64,000 bases of DNA from Undibacterium sp. KW1. GTDB taxonomy: Bacteria > Pseudomonadota > Gammaproteobacteria > Burkholderiales > Burkholderiaceae_D. Numbering within the stretch: the first letter of the stretch is position 1; each line of letters begins with the position of its first letter. Positions 1 to 9,265 of the stretch are shown one piece after another. Location of the stretch: assembly GCF_009937955.1 (NCBI RefSeq), contig NZ_AP018439.1, positions 3,658,001-3,722,000 of the forward strand, read 5' to 3'. Under the pieces are notes generated by a model. The model searched no databases and was not told the origin of the DNA. It was given only the letters and a program-made list of their open reading frames with translations. The position numbers were made by a program, and so were the translations under genes.

Positions 1-177
1 GAGCAAGTATTCAATGCTGCGTCATACGGTACACAGTTGGGCCTGATCACTGATGTACTTTTGGATATCGTCAAAGAGACTGAAACTTTGTCGCCCAGGG
101 CATCCAAGTCGCTGGATGAGTTGAAGGCCTTGAAATCCAAGATCGAAGATATCAAAAAAATATCCGCAAAAAAGTAG
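1..177 (+). CDS. C-terminal end of an unrecognised protein (partial)
   Basis: An open frame enters from the left edge and ends at TAG 175-177, leaving 58 residues and no visible start. It has a hydrophobic stretch (LGLITDVLLDIV) followed by a charged, probably helical lysine-rich end (KALKSKIEDIKKISAKK). I do not recognise the family. It converges on the acetate kinase gene, whose terminator hairpin overlaps its last codons. A granule-associated role is conceivable from the neighbouring PHA-type genes, but nothing in the residues shows it. Confidence 0.55.
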   Translation, partial: EQVFNAASYGTQLGLITDVLLDIVKETETLSPRASKSLDELKALKSKIEDIKKISAKK

Positions 178-196
178 CCCTGAATTAAGCCAGGGC
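168..196 (-). terminator. Likely intrinsic terminator of the ackA operon
   Basis: GCCCTG at 177-182 pairs with CAGGGC at 191-196 across an 8-nt loop. Read on the minus strand, the stem is followed after 3 nt by a six-T run (168-173). It lies 44 bp past the ackA stop. The stem is short, so strength is uncertain. Confidence 0.5.
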
Positions 197-239
197 CATG
201 GAGGTGCTGGCGTGGGTTTCGTCGCCGACGGCAAACATC

Positions 240-1466
240 TCAAAGCATGGCTTGCAGCAGTTGTTGCGCATCCATGGCTGCGATGCGTCCTTCATCCGTG
301 GGTACTACCCACACTTCAGTGCTGCTGTTGGGGGTATGAATGGGCGCAATGCCATCACCGCGGGCGGCATTGTTCTTTGCCGTGTCTATCTGCACGCCCA
401 GATAAGCCAGACCTTCTGCTACCTGCTGCCTGAGTAGCGCATCGTGTTCCCCTATGCCGCCGGTAAACACCAATACATCAAGACCGTTCAGGCACGCGCT
501 TAATGCACCACATTCGCGTATCACGCGATAGGTAAATAAATCGATGGCAAAACCAGCTCGCGGGTCGCTGCTGGCGCGCAGGGTACGCATGTCGGCGGAG
601 ATGCCTGACACACCGAGCAGGCCGGATTCTTTGTACAGTATGGTTTCTATTCTTTTCTCATCCCAGCCCTGCTGCATCAAATGTAGCAAGACGCCGGGGT
701 CGAGTGCGCCGCAGCGGGTGCCCATCATCAAGCCGTCGAGTGCCGAGAAACCCATGGAACTGGCGATACTTTTGCCATTTTTCATGGCACAGGCGCTGGC
801 ACCATTACCGAGGTGCAGCATGATCACGCGCCCGGCAGCAGGATCAAATGCGCGTGCGGACTGCTGGGCCAGGTGGCTGGCGACATATCGATAAGACAGG
901 CCGTGGAAACCGTAACGGCGTATACCAGTCGCACGCAGGGATTGTGGCAAGGCCAGTGTGGTTTCGCATACGGGCATGTCGGCATGGAAGCCTGTATCGA
1001 AGCAGGCTATCTGTGGTATGCCGGGATAGGCGCGGCGAAAAGCTACTACGCCTTCCAGGTTATGCGGCTGATGCAGTGGTGCGAGTGTATCCAGGGTATG
1101 CAGATAGACCAGGGCTGCGTCATCTATCACGATGGAAGATGAAAACCGCTCGCCGCCGTGCACGATGCGGTGGGCAACGGCGGCTATCTGCATGTCTGCG
1201 CTATGGCTCATCAACACACGATGCAGAGCTTGCAGCGCAGCCGCGAACTGGTCGCCACCTGCGGTGCTGATATCCGTTTGATCCAGCGTCAAGGTCTGTG
1301 TTCCATTACTTGTACGACATTGTATGACGGGCTTGCCCCCAGGTTGCAAACCCTCAATGACACCTGTCAGATTACTGCCTGTCACGCCCTCTTCAGTAAA
1401 AGGATACAGGGCAAACTTGATGCTGGATGAACCTGAATTCACCGATAGGATGACGGGCTGCTTCAT
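240..1466 (-). CDS. ackA: Acetate/propionate kinase
   Basis: Cytoplasmic acyl-phosphate kinase of 408 residues that converts acetyl- (or propionyl/butyryl-) phosphate plus ADP to the acid plus ATP. The ASKHA-fold signatures are present in order: NSGSSSIKF from N10, HRIVHGG with R100 and H103, CFDTGFH around D157, RYGFHGLSY around H188, and the HLGNGAS glycine loop followed by MGFSALDGLMMGTRCG. Length is normal for the family. Its start overlaps the end of the upstream maoC-pta gene by 4 bp (ATGA type), so the two steps acyl-CoA to acyl-phosphate to acid are translationally coupled. Acyl-chain preference cannot be read from the sequence; with a Ptb-like partner, C3-C4 substrates are plausible. 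Confidence 0.95.
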   Translation of the reverse strand: MKQPVILSVNSGSSSIKFALYPFTEEGVTGSNLTGVIEGLQPGGKPVIQCRTSNGTQTLTLDQTDISTAGGDQFAAALQALHRVLMSHSADMQIAAVAHRIVHGGERFSSSIVIDDAALVYLHTLDTLAPLHQPHNLEGVVAFRRAYPGIPQIACFDTGFHADMPVCETTLALPQSLRATGIRRYGFHGLSYRYVASHLAQQSARAFDPAAGRVIMLHLGNGASACAMKNGKSIASSMGFSALDGLMMGTRCGALDPGVLLHLMQQGWDEKRIETILYKESGLLGVSGISADMRTLRASSDPRAGFAIDLFTYRVIRECGALSACLNGLDVLVFTGGIGEHDALLRQQVAEGLAYLGVQIDTAKNNAARGDGIAPIHTPNSSTEVWVVPTDEGRIAAMDAQQLLQAML

Positions 1467-2884
1467 GGTGCATTCTTCCGGTATTCATGCGCCAGTAATT
1501 TGACGAGTGCCGCCGAAGCAACCCGGGAAGATGGGCCATCGGCACGGCTGGTCAGGGCAATGGGTACTTTGGCACCGAGGACAACGCCACAGGTGGCTGC
1601 ACCTGCCAGATATTCAAATTGCTTGCCGAGCATATTGCCGGATTCCAGGTCAGGCACCATGAGGATATCTACTTCGCCAGAAACGGCTGAGACTATGCCC
1701 TTGATTTGTGCGGCCCGGGCAGAAATGGCATTATCAAAAGCCAGCGGGCCATCAACGATAGCGCCGGTGATTTGCTTGCGCTCTGCCATCTTGCACAAGG
1801 CAGCGGCATCAATGGTGGAATTGATTTTTGGGGTGACCGTTTCGACTGCCGACAAGAGCGCAACCTTGGGTTCAGCGATGTTCAAGGCATGAGCCAGGTT
1901 GATGGCGTTTTGCAGTATGTCAGCTTTTTCCGGTAAGCTCGGATAAATATTCAGGGCTGCATCCGTCAATAGCAAGAGCTTGTGATACATGGGTACATCC
2001 AGGTGATAGACATGCGATAGACGCCGTTTGGTACGCAGGGCAGCACATTCAACGACGGCATGCATGAGTTCATCGGTATGCAGGCTGCCTTTCATCAGAG
2101 CTTCTACCTTGCCGCTGGCGGCCAGTTCTACGGCTTTTTCAGCAGCGGCATGGCTGTGTGGCACATCGATTTGCTCATAGCTGCCTATATCAATATTGGC
2201 AGCAGCAGCGACAGCGACCAGTTTCGCCAACGGGGCAATCAGGACGGGTATGATCAGACCATGTTTTGCAGCATCGACCGCGCCTTGCAGGGAATCAACA
2301 TCGCAGGGATGGACGACCGCGCAAGGGATGGCCGCCAGGTCTTTGACACTATCAACCAGGTGCTGCTGGCGCTCGCCCAGGTTGAACATGGCCATGGTGG
2401 GCAGGTGGGCGCGTGGGCGGCTGACTTTTTCTGTGGGAGCAATGACCAGAGCATTGCCATATACGACCTTGTCACCTTTTTGGTTTCTGATTTCGCAATC
2501 GAGAGTCACGCGCTTTTTTGCATCATCCTTGGCAACCACTGTCGCTGACACAGTCAGGGTGTCACCTATGCGCACGGGTTTAACGAAATGCAGGTTTTGT
2601 TCGAGATAGATCGTGCCTGGCCCTGGCAAACGCGTACCCAGTATGGTGGAGATGAGCGCCCCACCCCACATGCCATGGGCGATCACGCCATGGAATAGCG
2701 TGTGCTCTGCATATTCAGCATCCAGGTGAGCGGGGTTGACGTCACCCGAGACAGTGGCAAAGGCCTGGATATCGGTGTTCGTCAGCGTACGTATCTGGCT
2801 CGCGGTCTGCCCTATCTGCAAGTCTTCATAAACGACGTTGGAGATCAAGTCTTGTTCATTCGTTGCTGTGCTGATGGTATTCAT
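1463..2884 (-). CDS. MaoC hydratase / phosphate acyltransferase fusion
   Basis: A 473-residue two-domain enzyme. Residues about 12-150 are a MaoC-like hot-dog hydratase with the (R)-hydratase signature D48-x-N50-x2-H53 and IAHGMWGG near H70. Residues about 165-470 resemble phosphate acetyl/butyryltransferase (KHGLIIPVLIAP, EALMKGSLHTDELMHA, DGPLAFDNAIS, LVPDLESGNMLGKQ). The expected reactions are enoyl-CoA to (R)-3-hydroxyacyl-CoA and acyl-CoA plus phosphate to acyl-phosphate. The gene sits between fabI (16 bp upstream) and ackA (4-bp overlap), opposite phaC. This suggests acyl-CoA balancing around PHA synthesis: the hydratase could supply PhaC while the transferase drains acyl-CoA to acid and ATP. 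The fusion is a known architecture in Burkholderiales; its in vivo substrate is inferred. Confidence 0.9.
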   Translation of the reverse strand: MNTISTATNEQDLISNVVYEDLQIGQTASQIRTLTNTDIQAFATVSGDVNPAHLDAEYAEHTLFHGVIAHGMWGGALISTILGTRLPGPGTIYLEQNLHFVKPVRIGDTLTVSATVVAKDDAKKRVTLDCEIRNQKGDKVVYGNALVIAPTEKVSRPRAHLPTMAMFNLGERQQHLVDSVKDLAAIPCAVVHPCDVDSLQGAVDAAKHGLIIPVLIAPLAKLVAVAAAANIDIGSYEQIDVPHSHAAAEKAVELAASGKVEALMKGSLHTDELMHAVVECAALRTKRRLSHVYHLDVPMYHKLLLLTDAALNIYPSLPEKADILQNAINLAHALNIAEPKVALLSAVETVTPKINSTIDAAALCKMAERKQITGAIVDGPLAFDNAISARAAQIKGIVSAVSGEVDILMVPDLESGNMLGKQFEYLAGAATCGVVLGAKVPIALTSRADGPSSRVASAALVKLLAHEYRKNAP

Positions 2885-2900
2885 TTGTTTTGGACTCTCA

Positions 2901-3680
2901 TTAATTTACGATGTGATAGCCGCCATCGACATATAGCGTCTGCCCCGTCATGCCTGACGAAGCATCACTGACCAGGAATGCAGCCAGCCGACCTATCTCA
3001 TCGAGTGTCACCAGCCTGCCCAGAGGGGAGCGGGCAACCGCTTTCTGCATCAGACCATCAAAGTCTTGCAGGCCGGATGCTGCACGGGTAGGCACAGGGC
3101 CTGGGGATATCGCGTGCACCCGTATTCCTGCCGGGCCAAGTTCAGTCGCCAGATAGCGCACGGTTGATTCCAGTGCCGCCTTGACCGGCCCCATGATGCC
3201 ATAGTGGGCAACGGCTTCGTCTGCCCCCAGATAGGTCATGGTCATGATGCTGGCGCTCTTGCTTAAATGCGGCTCGCATAGTCTGGTGAGACGGGCAAAT
3301 GAATGGCAGGAGACATTCATGGCGCGCAAGAAACCTGCACTGGAACTGTCAATGACGCGGCCATGCAAATCATCCAAAGGTGCCCAGGCGATGGAGTGGA
3401 TGACAAAATCCAGTTCTCCCAGTTCCTGCACTGCCGCGTCAACCAGTGCTTCCAGCGAACCTTCCTGTTCCACGTCACAAACGACCAGCGTGGATTCCAG
3501 CGCTGCTGCCAGCGGCGCAACAAACTGATGCGCCTTGGCATTCACGCAGGACAATACTGTCCTTGCACCCAGTTGCCTTACCATGGCCGCGCAGCCATAG
3601 GCAATACTGTGTTCATTGGCCAGACCTATGATCAGGCCGCGCTTGCCCTGTAATGAAAATGAAGAACTTGCTGCAGTCAT
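2901..3680 (-). CDS. fabI: Enoyl-ACP reductase FabI-type (SDR family)
   Basis: A 259-residue short-chain dehydrogenase of the FabI branch. It shows the FabI nucleotide motif GLIIGLANEHSIAYGCA, the Y-x6-K catalytic pair in HYGIMGPVK, and the ISPGPVPTRAASG loop followed by DEIGRLAAFLVSD and a C-terminal GQTLYVDGG. It reduces trans-2-enoyl thioesters with NAD(P)H in the cytoplasm. Because it lies in an operon with a MaoC-phosphotransacylase and a kinase rather than with fab genes, it may be a second, specialised FabI acting on CoA- or ACP-linked enoyl intermediates rather than the housekeeping copy. The next gene starts 16 bp after its stop. Confidence 0.88.
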   Translation of the reverse strand: MTAASSSFSLQGKRGLIIGLANEHSIAYGCAAMVRQLGARTVLSCVNAKAHQFVAPLAAALESTLVVCDVEQEGSLEALVDAAVQELGELDFVIHSIAWAPLDDLHGRVIDSSSAGFLRAMNVSCHSFARLTRLCEPHLSKSASIMTMTYLGADEAVAHYGIMGPVKAALESTVRYLATELGPAGIRVHAISPGPVPTRAASGLQDFDGLMQKAVARSPLGRLVTLDEIGRLAAFLVSDASSGMTGQTLYVDGGYHIVN

Positions 3681-3743
3681 CTTTTTTACCTATCTCGGTT
3701 GAACCTGATTGAACCTGAACCAGGTGTTTGCCTGCCCGACACA

Positions 3744-4925
3744 TCAGGCAAACTGTTTTTTGAAACGCGCTATCGTCGTCAGGCTCACCAGTACGGCTAT
3801 CAGCAATATGCCTGAAAACATGGGCCACAATACACTGAAACCAGCCCCCTTCATCAAAATACCGTAACTGGCATTGATGTAGTAATACAGCGGTGATACA
3901 TACATGCCCAGTCGCATGATGGTGGGCATGGCTTCAGGGGGAGTCCATGCGCCCGACAAAAACATCATGGGGGCGATAATAAGTATCACCATCATGCCTG
4001 CCTGCGCCATATTACGCGTCATGGTGGCGATCAATATGCCTATGCCGGCCAGGGTGCTGACATATAAGGTAGTCAGTGCAAAGTACAATAACAAGCTTCC
4101 TGCTACCGGCACGGCAAAGACCGGAACCAGAATGCCGAATAGCCCAAGAGCGGTGCCGCCCAGGATCACCGCCACCATCGCCACTATCTTGGGTATCATG
4201 ATCTGCAATGGTGACAGCGGTGATACCAGCAACTGCTCTATGGTGCCACGTTCTTTTTCCCTGACCATGGCAGCCGCGGGCAGTAACAGCGAAAATAGGG
4301 TAATCACATTCAATAATTCTGAAATGCCCATGAACCAGGCATCATTCTGATTAGGGTTAAACCAGACCCGGGTCTGGTTATTGATCAGTGGTGCATCCAC
4401 AGCCCCTCCTGCCCCGCCAATTCCACCAATTCCGCCAATTCCGACACCATAACGCTGCGCGGTTTGCTCCAGGCCATAGCGGGCAACAATTTGGCTTGCA
4501 TCCACGGCTGCCAGAAAGCCCTGCACAGAATTGGAGGCATCAATCTGCATCTGTACGGATGCCGTGTCGCCACGCGCCAACTTATCCGAAAAACCTGGCG
4601 GTATATCCAGCACCGCCATCGCTTTGCCATCATCCAGCAATTGTTGGCCCTGGCTGGCATGCGTGATGGCGCCTGCCCAGCGAAACTCAGGCGACATGAA
4701 GCGTCCAGCCAGTTCGCGTGATGCCGCACTGCGGTCCAGATCAAACAATACTAATGCCGCATTATTTAACTGGAATGACACACCAGAAGCAGCATTGTAA
4801 ATATCTGCAGAAAATGCATACAGCACAAACACCAGCAAGACAGGGTCACGCATGAGTTGCAACAACTCTTTCCAGGTCATGGCCTGCAAGCGGCTCCACC
4901 AGATACGATCGAACAAACTGTTCAT
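3744..4925 (-). CDS. ABC-2 type efflux permease (second subunit)
   Basis: Inner-membrane permease of 393 residues, YbhS/YbhR/YhhJ-like. One N-terminal membrane span (VLLVFVLYAF) is followed by a large periplasmic loop and a C-terminal set of about five spans. The ABC-2 signature MVREKERGTIEQLLVSPL connects to the ATPase. The start is placed at ATG 4925 because GGAG lies about 9 nt upstream and 16 bp separate it from the preceding gene; an upstream in-frame start at 4970 would lie inside that gene. The periplasmic loop contains a (GGI) repeat encoded by three 9-bp units (4417-4443). It pairs with the permease at 4942-6096 and the ATPase at 6093-8111. Confidence 0.88.
   Translation of the reverse strand: MNSLFDRIWWSRLQAMTWKELLQLMRDPVLLVFVLYAFSADIYNAASGVSFQLNNAALVLFDLDRSAASRELAGRFMSPEFRWAGAITHASQGQQLLDDGKAMAVLDIPPGFSDKLARGDTASVQMQIDASNSVQGFLAAVDASQIVARYGLEQTAQRYGVGIGGIGGIGGAGGAVDAPLINNQTRVWFNPNQNDAWFMGISELLNVITLFSLLLPAAAMVREKERGTIEQLLVSPLSPLQIMIPKIVAMVAVILGGTALGLFGILVPVFAVPVAGSLLLYFALTTLYVSTLAGIGILIATMTRNMAQAGMMVILIIAPMMFLSGAWTPPEAMPTIMRLGMYVSPLYYYINASYGILMKGAGFSVLWPMFSGILLIAVLVSLTTIARFKKQFA
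4417..4443. repeat. Three 9-bp tandem units in the permease gene
   Basis: CCAATTCCA, CCAATTCCG, CCAATTCCG lie head to tail and encode a Gly-Gly-Ile run in the periplasmic loop of the permease at 3744-4925. The unit is a multiple of three, so gain or loss of units keeps the frame. Confidence 0.8.
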
Positions 4926-4941
4926 TTCATCATACTCCGCA

Positions 4942-6096
4942 TCAATTTTTTGGCCGCTTGGAAAAACCAAGAAATCCTGCTGTAAACAAGGCTATGGCAT
5001 ACAAAGCCAGGATCAGCATGTCTTGCCACAACGCCGAAATGCCTACCCCCTTGAGAAAGCTACCCATGGCAATCTCTGCGTAATACATGCCGGGCAAGGC
5101 ATGGGCAATGACTGAAGCAATGGCAGACAGCGAAGGGATAGGAATAATCATGCCTGAGTAAAGTACAGCGGGTACTACAGTCACTATGGCCGTGCCCACC
5201 ATGGCTGCCACCTGGGTATTCACCATCACCGACACCAGCAAACCTATGCCGGTAGTACAAATTACATACAGTATGGTGGATAGCAAAAAGAATAGCGGAT
5301 CACCCTTGAATGGCGCACCAAACAGCAGCAGGGCAAACGCAGTCAGTGCGCAGGCATTGACGATGGAAATCCCAACATAGGGCAACAACTTGCCAATCAG
5401 GTATTCACCCCGTGACAAGGTGGATGAATAGACGTTATAGATGGCACCGGACTCCTTCTCCCTGACTACGCCCAAAGCAGTCAGAAATGGTGGTGACAGC
5501 ATGAGGATAACCATGATGAGTTTGGGCGCTATCGACCAGATGCTCTTGACCTCCTGGTTATACAGATACCTTGTCTCCAGCTTGACCGATTGCATGCTGT
5601 TACGCAAAGTTTCTTGTCCTATGCCTGTCAGCGCAGAGAAATGGGCCGACAAATTATCAAGATTCATGGCGGCATTGATGGCGGTCACATAGCCTTTTGC
5701 CGTCAGTGCACGGAAAGGGAAAGTACCGTCTATCCAGGTTTGCACCGTCGTTGCCTGGCCTGATTTCAAGCGTGTACCAAAATCGGGCGGGATAATGATG
5801 ACAGCCCGCAAGCTGTTATCGACCAGGAGCTTTTCTACGTCCGACTCCCGCTGCGCATAGCCCTGGAAAGAAAAATAACGCGAGTCACTGAAGTGATGCG
5901 CATAGTCACGCGAACTGACAGACTGGTCATAATCCACAATCGCCAGGGGAATGTTTTCCACATCCAGTGACAGACCGTAGCCAAACAGCAGCATCAATAA
6001 GGATGGTACGACAAAAGCCAGGACAAAAAACAGGCGGTCGCGCACGATCTCGCGCCATTCCTTATACGCCACTACACTGATACGCCGCAGATTCAT
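4942..6096 (-). CDS. ABC-2 type efflux permease (first subunit)
   Basis: Inner-membrane permease of 384 residues. It opens with the family motif VAYKEWREIVRDRLFFVLAFVVPSLLMLLFGYGLSLDVENIPLAIVD split over the first span and start of the periplasmic domain, and ends with about five spans including VVREKESGAIYNVYSSTLSR, the ATPase coupling segment. Its start overlaps the ATPase stop by 4 bp (ATGA). It should form a heterodimeric channel with the next permease and hand substrate to the HlyD-type adaptor and outer-membrane channel encoded upstream. Substrate is unknown; relatives export drugs or small hydrophobic molecules. Confidence 0.9.
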   Translation of the reverse strand: MNLRRISVVAYKEWREIVRDRLFFVLAFVVPSLLMLLFGYGLSLDVENIPLAIVDYDQSVSSRDYAHHFSDSRYFSFQGYAQRESDVEKLLVDNSLRAVIIIPPDFGTRLKSGQATTVQTWIDGTFPFRALTAKGYVTAINAAMNLDNLSAHFSALTGIGQETLRNSMQSVKLETRYLYNQEVKSIWSIAPKLIMVILMLSPPFLTALGVVREKESGAIYNVYSSTLSRGEYLIGKLLPYVGISIVNACALTAFALLLFGAPFKGDPLFFLLSTILYVICTTGIGLLVSVMVNTQVAAMVGTAIVTVVPAVLYSGMIIPIPSLSAIASVIAHALPGMYYAEIAMGSFLKGVGISALWQDMLILALYAIALFTAGFLGFSKRPKN

Positions 6097-8111
6097 GCCT
6101 GCTCTCCCCTGGCTTTGGCGTCTTCTGCTTCAAGCCTGGTGACGATGTGGACAAAGACGTCTTCCATGCTCAAACGCTTTTGCTGGAACTGGATGTCAGG
6201 TGTCTGCAGAAGTGCATGGAGATTCGGCAGATCCTGTTCAGGTTCCGGCAACATCACGTGGATACGCGAACCGAACAAAGCAGCACTGGAAAAACCATTC
6301 TTGTGCAAAATTTCCAGTGTGGCTTGCGCCTGATTGGCATCCCCCGCTGTCTTCAATTCATACAATTTGCCAGCCTGCGCTTCCACGTCAGCTTTCAATT
6401 GATCTGGCGACGCATCTGCGACTATGCGTCCGGCATACATGAGGGCGATATGGTCGCAGTGCTCTGCCTCTGACATATAGTGGGTCGTGACCAGGATGGT
6501 GACGTTTTCTTCGCGTGCAAGTCTGAACAGGACTTCCCAAAAGGCGCGGCGTCCCAGGGGATCAACTCCAGAAGTAGGCTCGTCAAGGAACAGCACTTGC
6601 GGCCTGTGTATCAGTGCACAACCCAAAGCCAGACGCTGGCGCAAGCCCATGGGCAGGCTGGCTGCCAGTGCACTGCCGAAAGGACGCAAGCCAGCCATAT
6701 CCAGTATCCAGTCCATGCGGGCTGCGGTTTGCTGCCTGGTCAGGCCATAGATACCTGCATACAGGCGTATGTTTTCCAGCACAGAAAGGTCAAGGTAGAG
6801 GGAAAACGCCTGCGACATATAGCCTATGCGTTCACGTATCTGCCGGCCAGCATCCCGCATGTCAGCCCCCGCTACCCTGCCCTTGCCGCTGCTGGGGCTG
6901 AGTATGCCAGTCAGCATCTTGATGACTGTGCTTTTACCTGCACCATTCGCGCCCAGCAAACCGAAAATCTCGCCTTGCGGTACGCGAAAGCTCAGATCAT
7001 CCACTGCCTTGAAAGCACCAAAAATACGCGAGAGATTTTCTGCCTCTATCGCCAGGCCATGATCGGCATGACGTTGAGCAGGGAGATCAGTAGAGTCAGG
7101 ATTTTTCTGAGTCGCTTTGCCGGCCAATAACTGTTTTTTCCGCAGGAGCGCGATAAAGACATCTTCCAGTTCTGGCTCCAGCACCTCGCTGTGACTGATA
7201 GTGACATCAGGAACACATAGCTGCACTTGTGCGCTGGCCTTGCCTGCATCGGTCTCATCGACAAATACACGTATGTCTTGCCCCAATACTTCCATCTGGG
7301 GGAATTGCTGGCCTAGCTGATGGACAGCAGCTATCTGCTGCTCCGCCTTGCTGCATACCATGCTGACCACAGAGCCTGCCGCCAGGGTCTTGATTTGTTC
7401 AGGCTCGCCTGATGCCAGTATCCTGCCTGCATGCATGAGCGACACGCGGTGAAAACGGCTGGCTTCATCCATATAGGCGGTGGACACCAGTGCTGTGATG
7501 CCTTTTTCCTTGAGCAGGCGCGCGAGGATGCTCCAGAATTCGCGACGGGATACCGGGTCAACGCCCGTGGTTGGCTCATCCAGTATCACCAGTTGTGGCT
7601 CGTGGATAAGGGTGCAAACCAGCCCCAGTTTTTGCTTCATGCCGCCGGACAGGTTTTTCATCGGACGGTCACGGAATCTTTCCAGCCTGGTGCTGCGCAG
7701 CAGGGTTTCCTTGCGCTCACTCAGTTCAGCCTTGCTTAGCAGCCGCAAGCCTCCGAAGTAATCGATGTTTTCTTCTACCGACAGATCACCATACAGATTC
7801 TGTCCCAGACCCTGAGGCATGAGACCTATCCTGTCCTTGATCAATTCACTGCTTTTTTCCGAATTGATCAGCGTGCCAAACACCTGCAAGTCGCCACCAT
7901 CATGTGCCAGCACACCTGCCACCGATTTGAGCAAACTGCTCTTGCCCGCCCCGTCAGGACCAATCAGGCCATAGATCTCGCCCGCTTGGACCTGCAAGTT
8001 GATGCCATCCATGGCAATAGAGTTGCCGTAGGATTTCATCAGTGCACGTGCGAGAACGATTGGTCCGGGAATCGTCGCAACTGGCTGCATTTGTTTCGTC
8101 ATCGCGGGCAT
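6093..8111 (-). CDS. Double ABC transporter ATPase (YbhF/RbbA-like)
   Basis: A 672-residue protein with two complete nucleotide-binding domains. Domain 1 has Walker A GLIGPDGAGKSSL, signature LSGGMKQKLGL and Walker B LVILDEPTTGVDP. Domain 2 has Walker A GLLGANGAGKSTV, a degenerate signature LPMGLRQRLAL and Walker B VLFLDEPTSGVDP. The degenerate second signature is usual in the YbhF branch. It starts directly after the HlyD stop (TAA then ATG, no gap) and overlaps the permease, so adaptor, ATPase and permeases should be made together as one tripartite exporter. No membrane segments are present, unlike full RbbA. Confidence 0.92.
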   Translation of the reverse strand: MPAMTKQMQPVATIPGPIVLARALMKSYGNSIAMDGINLQVQAGEIYGLIGPDGAGKSSLLKSVAGVLAHDGGDLQVFGTLINSEKSSELIKDRIGLMPQGLGQNLYGDLSVEENIDYFGGLRLLSKAELSERKETLLRSTRLERFRDRPMKNLSGGMKQKLGLVCTLIHEPQLVILDEPTTGVDPVSRREFWSILARLLKEKGITALVSTAYMDEASRFHRVSLMHAGRILASGEPEQIKTLAAGSVVSMVCSKAEQQIAAVHQLGQQFPQMEVLGQDIRVFVDETDAGKASAQVQLCVPDVTISHSEVLEPELEDVFIALLRKKQLLAGKATQKNPDSTDLPAQRHADHGLAIEAENLSRIFGAFKAVDDLSFRVPQGEIFGLLGANGAGKSTVIKMLTGILSPSSGKGRVAGADMRDAGRQIRERIGYMSQAFSLYLDLSVLENIRLYAGIYGLTRQQTAARMDWILDMAGLRPFGSALAASLPMGLRQRLALGCALIHRPQVLFLDEPTSGVDPLGRRAFWEVLFRLAREENVTILVTTHYMSEAEHCDHIALMYAGRIVADASPDQLKADVEAQAGKLYELKTAGDANQAQATLEILHKNGFSSAALFGSRIHVMLPEPEQDLPNLHALLQTPDIQFQQKRLSMEDVFVHIVTRLEAEDAKARGEQA

Positions 8112-9227
8112 TTATTTCCAGCGTGGCTTTTGCCAGGCCTGATCTTCTTTCCAACGTATGACGGCGTCTGCCGGTATGCCTGGGGTCAGCCTGTGGTCGG
8201 GATTCTTGTCTATACTGAGCTTGACTGCATACACCAGTTTGACTCTCTCATCGGTGGTCTGCACCTCCTTGGGTGTAAATTCTGCTCTCGTGGCGATATA
8301 GCTGACCTTCGCTTCATAGAACTGCTCGCCCTGCGAATCCACGTAAATACGTGCAGGCAAACCCAGGCGTAATTGCCCAATTTTGGATTCGGCCACATAG
8401 ACCTTCAGGTACAAATGATCAAGATCGACCATCTCCAGGATGGACCCGCCAGGCATGACAACTTCACCTGGCTCACGCAGACGTGTCAGCACCACACCAG
8501 AACCTGGTGATTTGATGAGCAGATCGGCGAGTACGGAACTGGCTTCTGTCACTGCAGCATCTGCCCTGTCGTGCTGGGCTTTTAAAGCTGCGATATCCTG
8601 CTGCCTTGCCTTGACCTTGTCGTTACCCAGTTGCGCCTGCGAGAGCCCTTGCCTGGCACGATTAACCGCCTCTTGCGCAGCCTTGACATCTGACTGTGCT
8701 ACCTGCCATGCAAGGTCAGCCTGCTCGTATCTGTGCTTTTCGATCACGCCACGCTCAAACAAGTCCTTGTGACGTTGTGCATCAAGCCTTGCTTGCTGTT
8801 CGACTGCCATGGCTTTGGCGTAAGCAGCCTGGGCCTGGCTGACTGTTGCATCTGCGAGGTTGATACCCAAGGGTACTTCTTTTTGAGCTACGTCGAGGGC
8901 ACCCTGTGCGGCGCGGACTTGTGCCTCGGTTGCATTGGAAGCCTGTCTAGCCTGCTCGACCTTGGCCTGGACACTGTCATCTTCGAGTTGCGCAATAACG
9001 GCCCCTGCCTTGACACTATCGCCCTCCCTGGCAAACACCTTGCTGATGCGGCCAGGGTATTTGGCAGCGGCGACGATGCGGTCGCCCTCAATACGGCCAT
9101 TGGCGACGATCAGACCTTCTGGCATCTTGCGTGACTGTGCCAGATAGTAAAAATAGCCACCAGCGATGAGCACGGCAGCAACACCGAGTAAGGCCGGGCC
9201 CAGCAATTTGGATTTATTTTCCATCAT
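8112..9227 (-). CDS. HlyD/EmrA-family periplasmic adaptor
   Basis: A 371-residue membrane-fusion protein: an N-terminal anchor (LLGPALLGVAAVLIAGGYFYYL), a first lipoyl half-domain (GRISKVFAREGDSVKAG), a long alpha-helical hairpin rich in Ala/Gln/Glu (about 85-225), a second lipoyl half (LIKSPGSGVVLTRLREPGEVV) and a beta-barrel region. It bridges the ABC permeases and the TolC-like channel encoded 38 bp upstream. An AGGA lies 4 or 7 nt before two adjacent ATG codons, so translation may begin at 9227 or 9224. This is the YbhG-like partner of the YbhF/S/R arrangement. Confidence 0.92.
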   Translation of the reverse strand: MMENKSKLLGPALLGVAAVLIAGGYFYYLAQSRKMPEGLIVANGRIEGDRIVAAAKYPGRISKVFAREGDSVKAGAVIAQLEDDSVQAKVEQARQASNATEAQVRAAQGALDVAQKEVPLGINLADATVSQAQAAYAKAMAVEQQARLDAQRHKDLFERGVIEKHRYEQADLAWQVAQSDVKAAQEAVNRARQGLSQAQLGNDKVKARQQDIAALKAQHDRADAAVTEASSVLADLLIKSPGSGVVLTRLREPGEVVMPGGSILEMVDLDHLYLKVYVAESKIGQLRLGLPARIYVDSQGEQFYEAKVSYIATRAEFTPKEVQTTDERVKLVYAVKLSIDKNPDHRLTPGIPADAVIRWKEDQAWQKPRWK

Positions 9228-9265
9228 TTTTCCTGGATACTGATAGGTAATATGAAATGCGTCAC

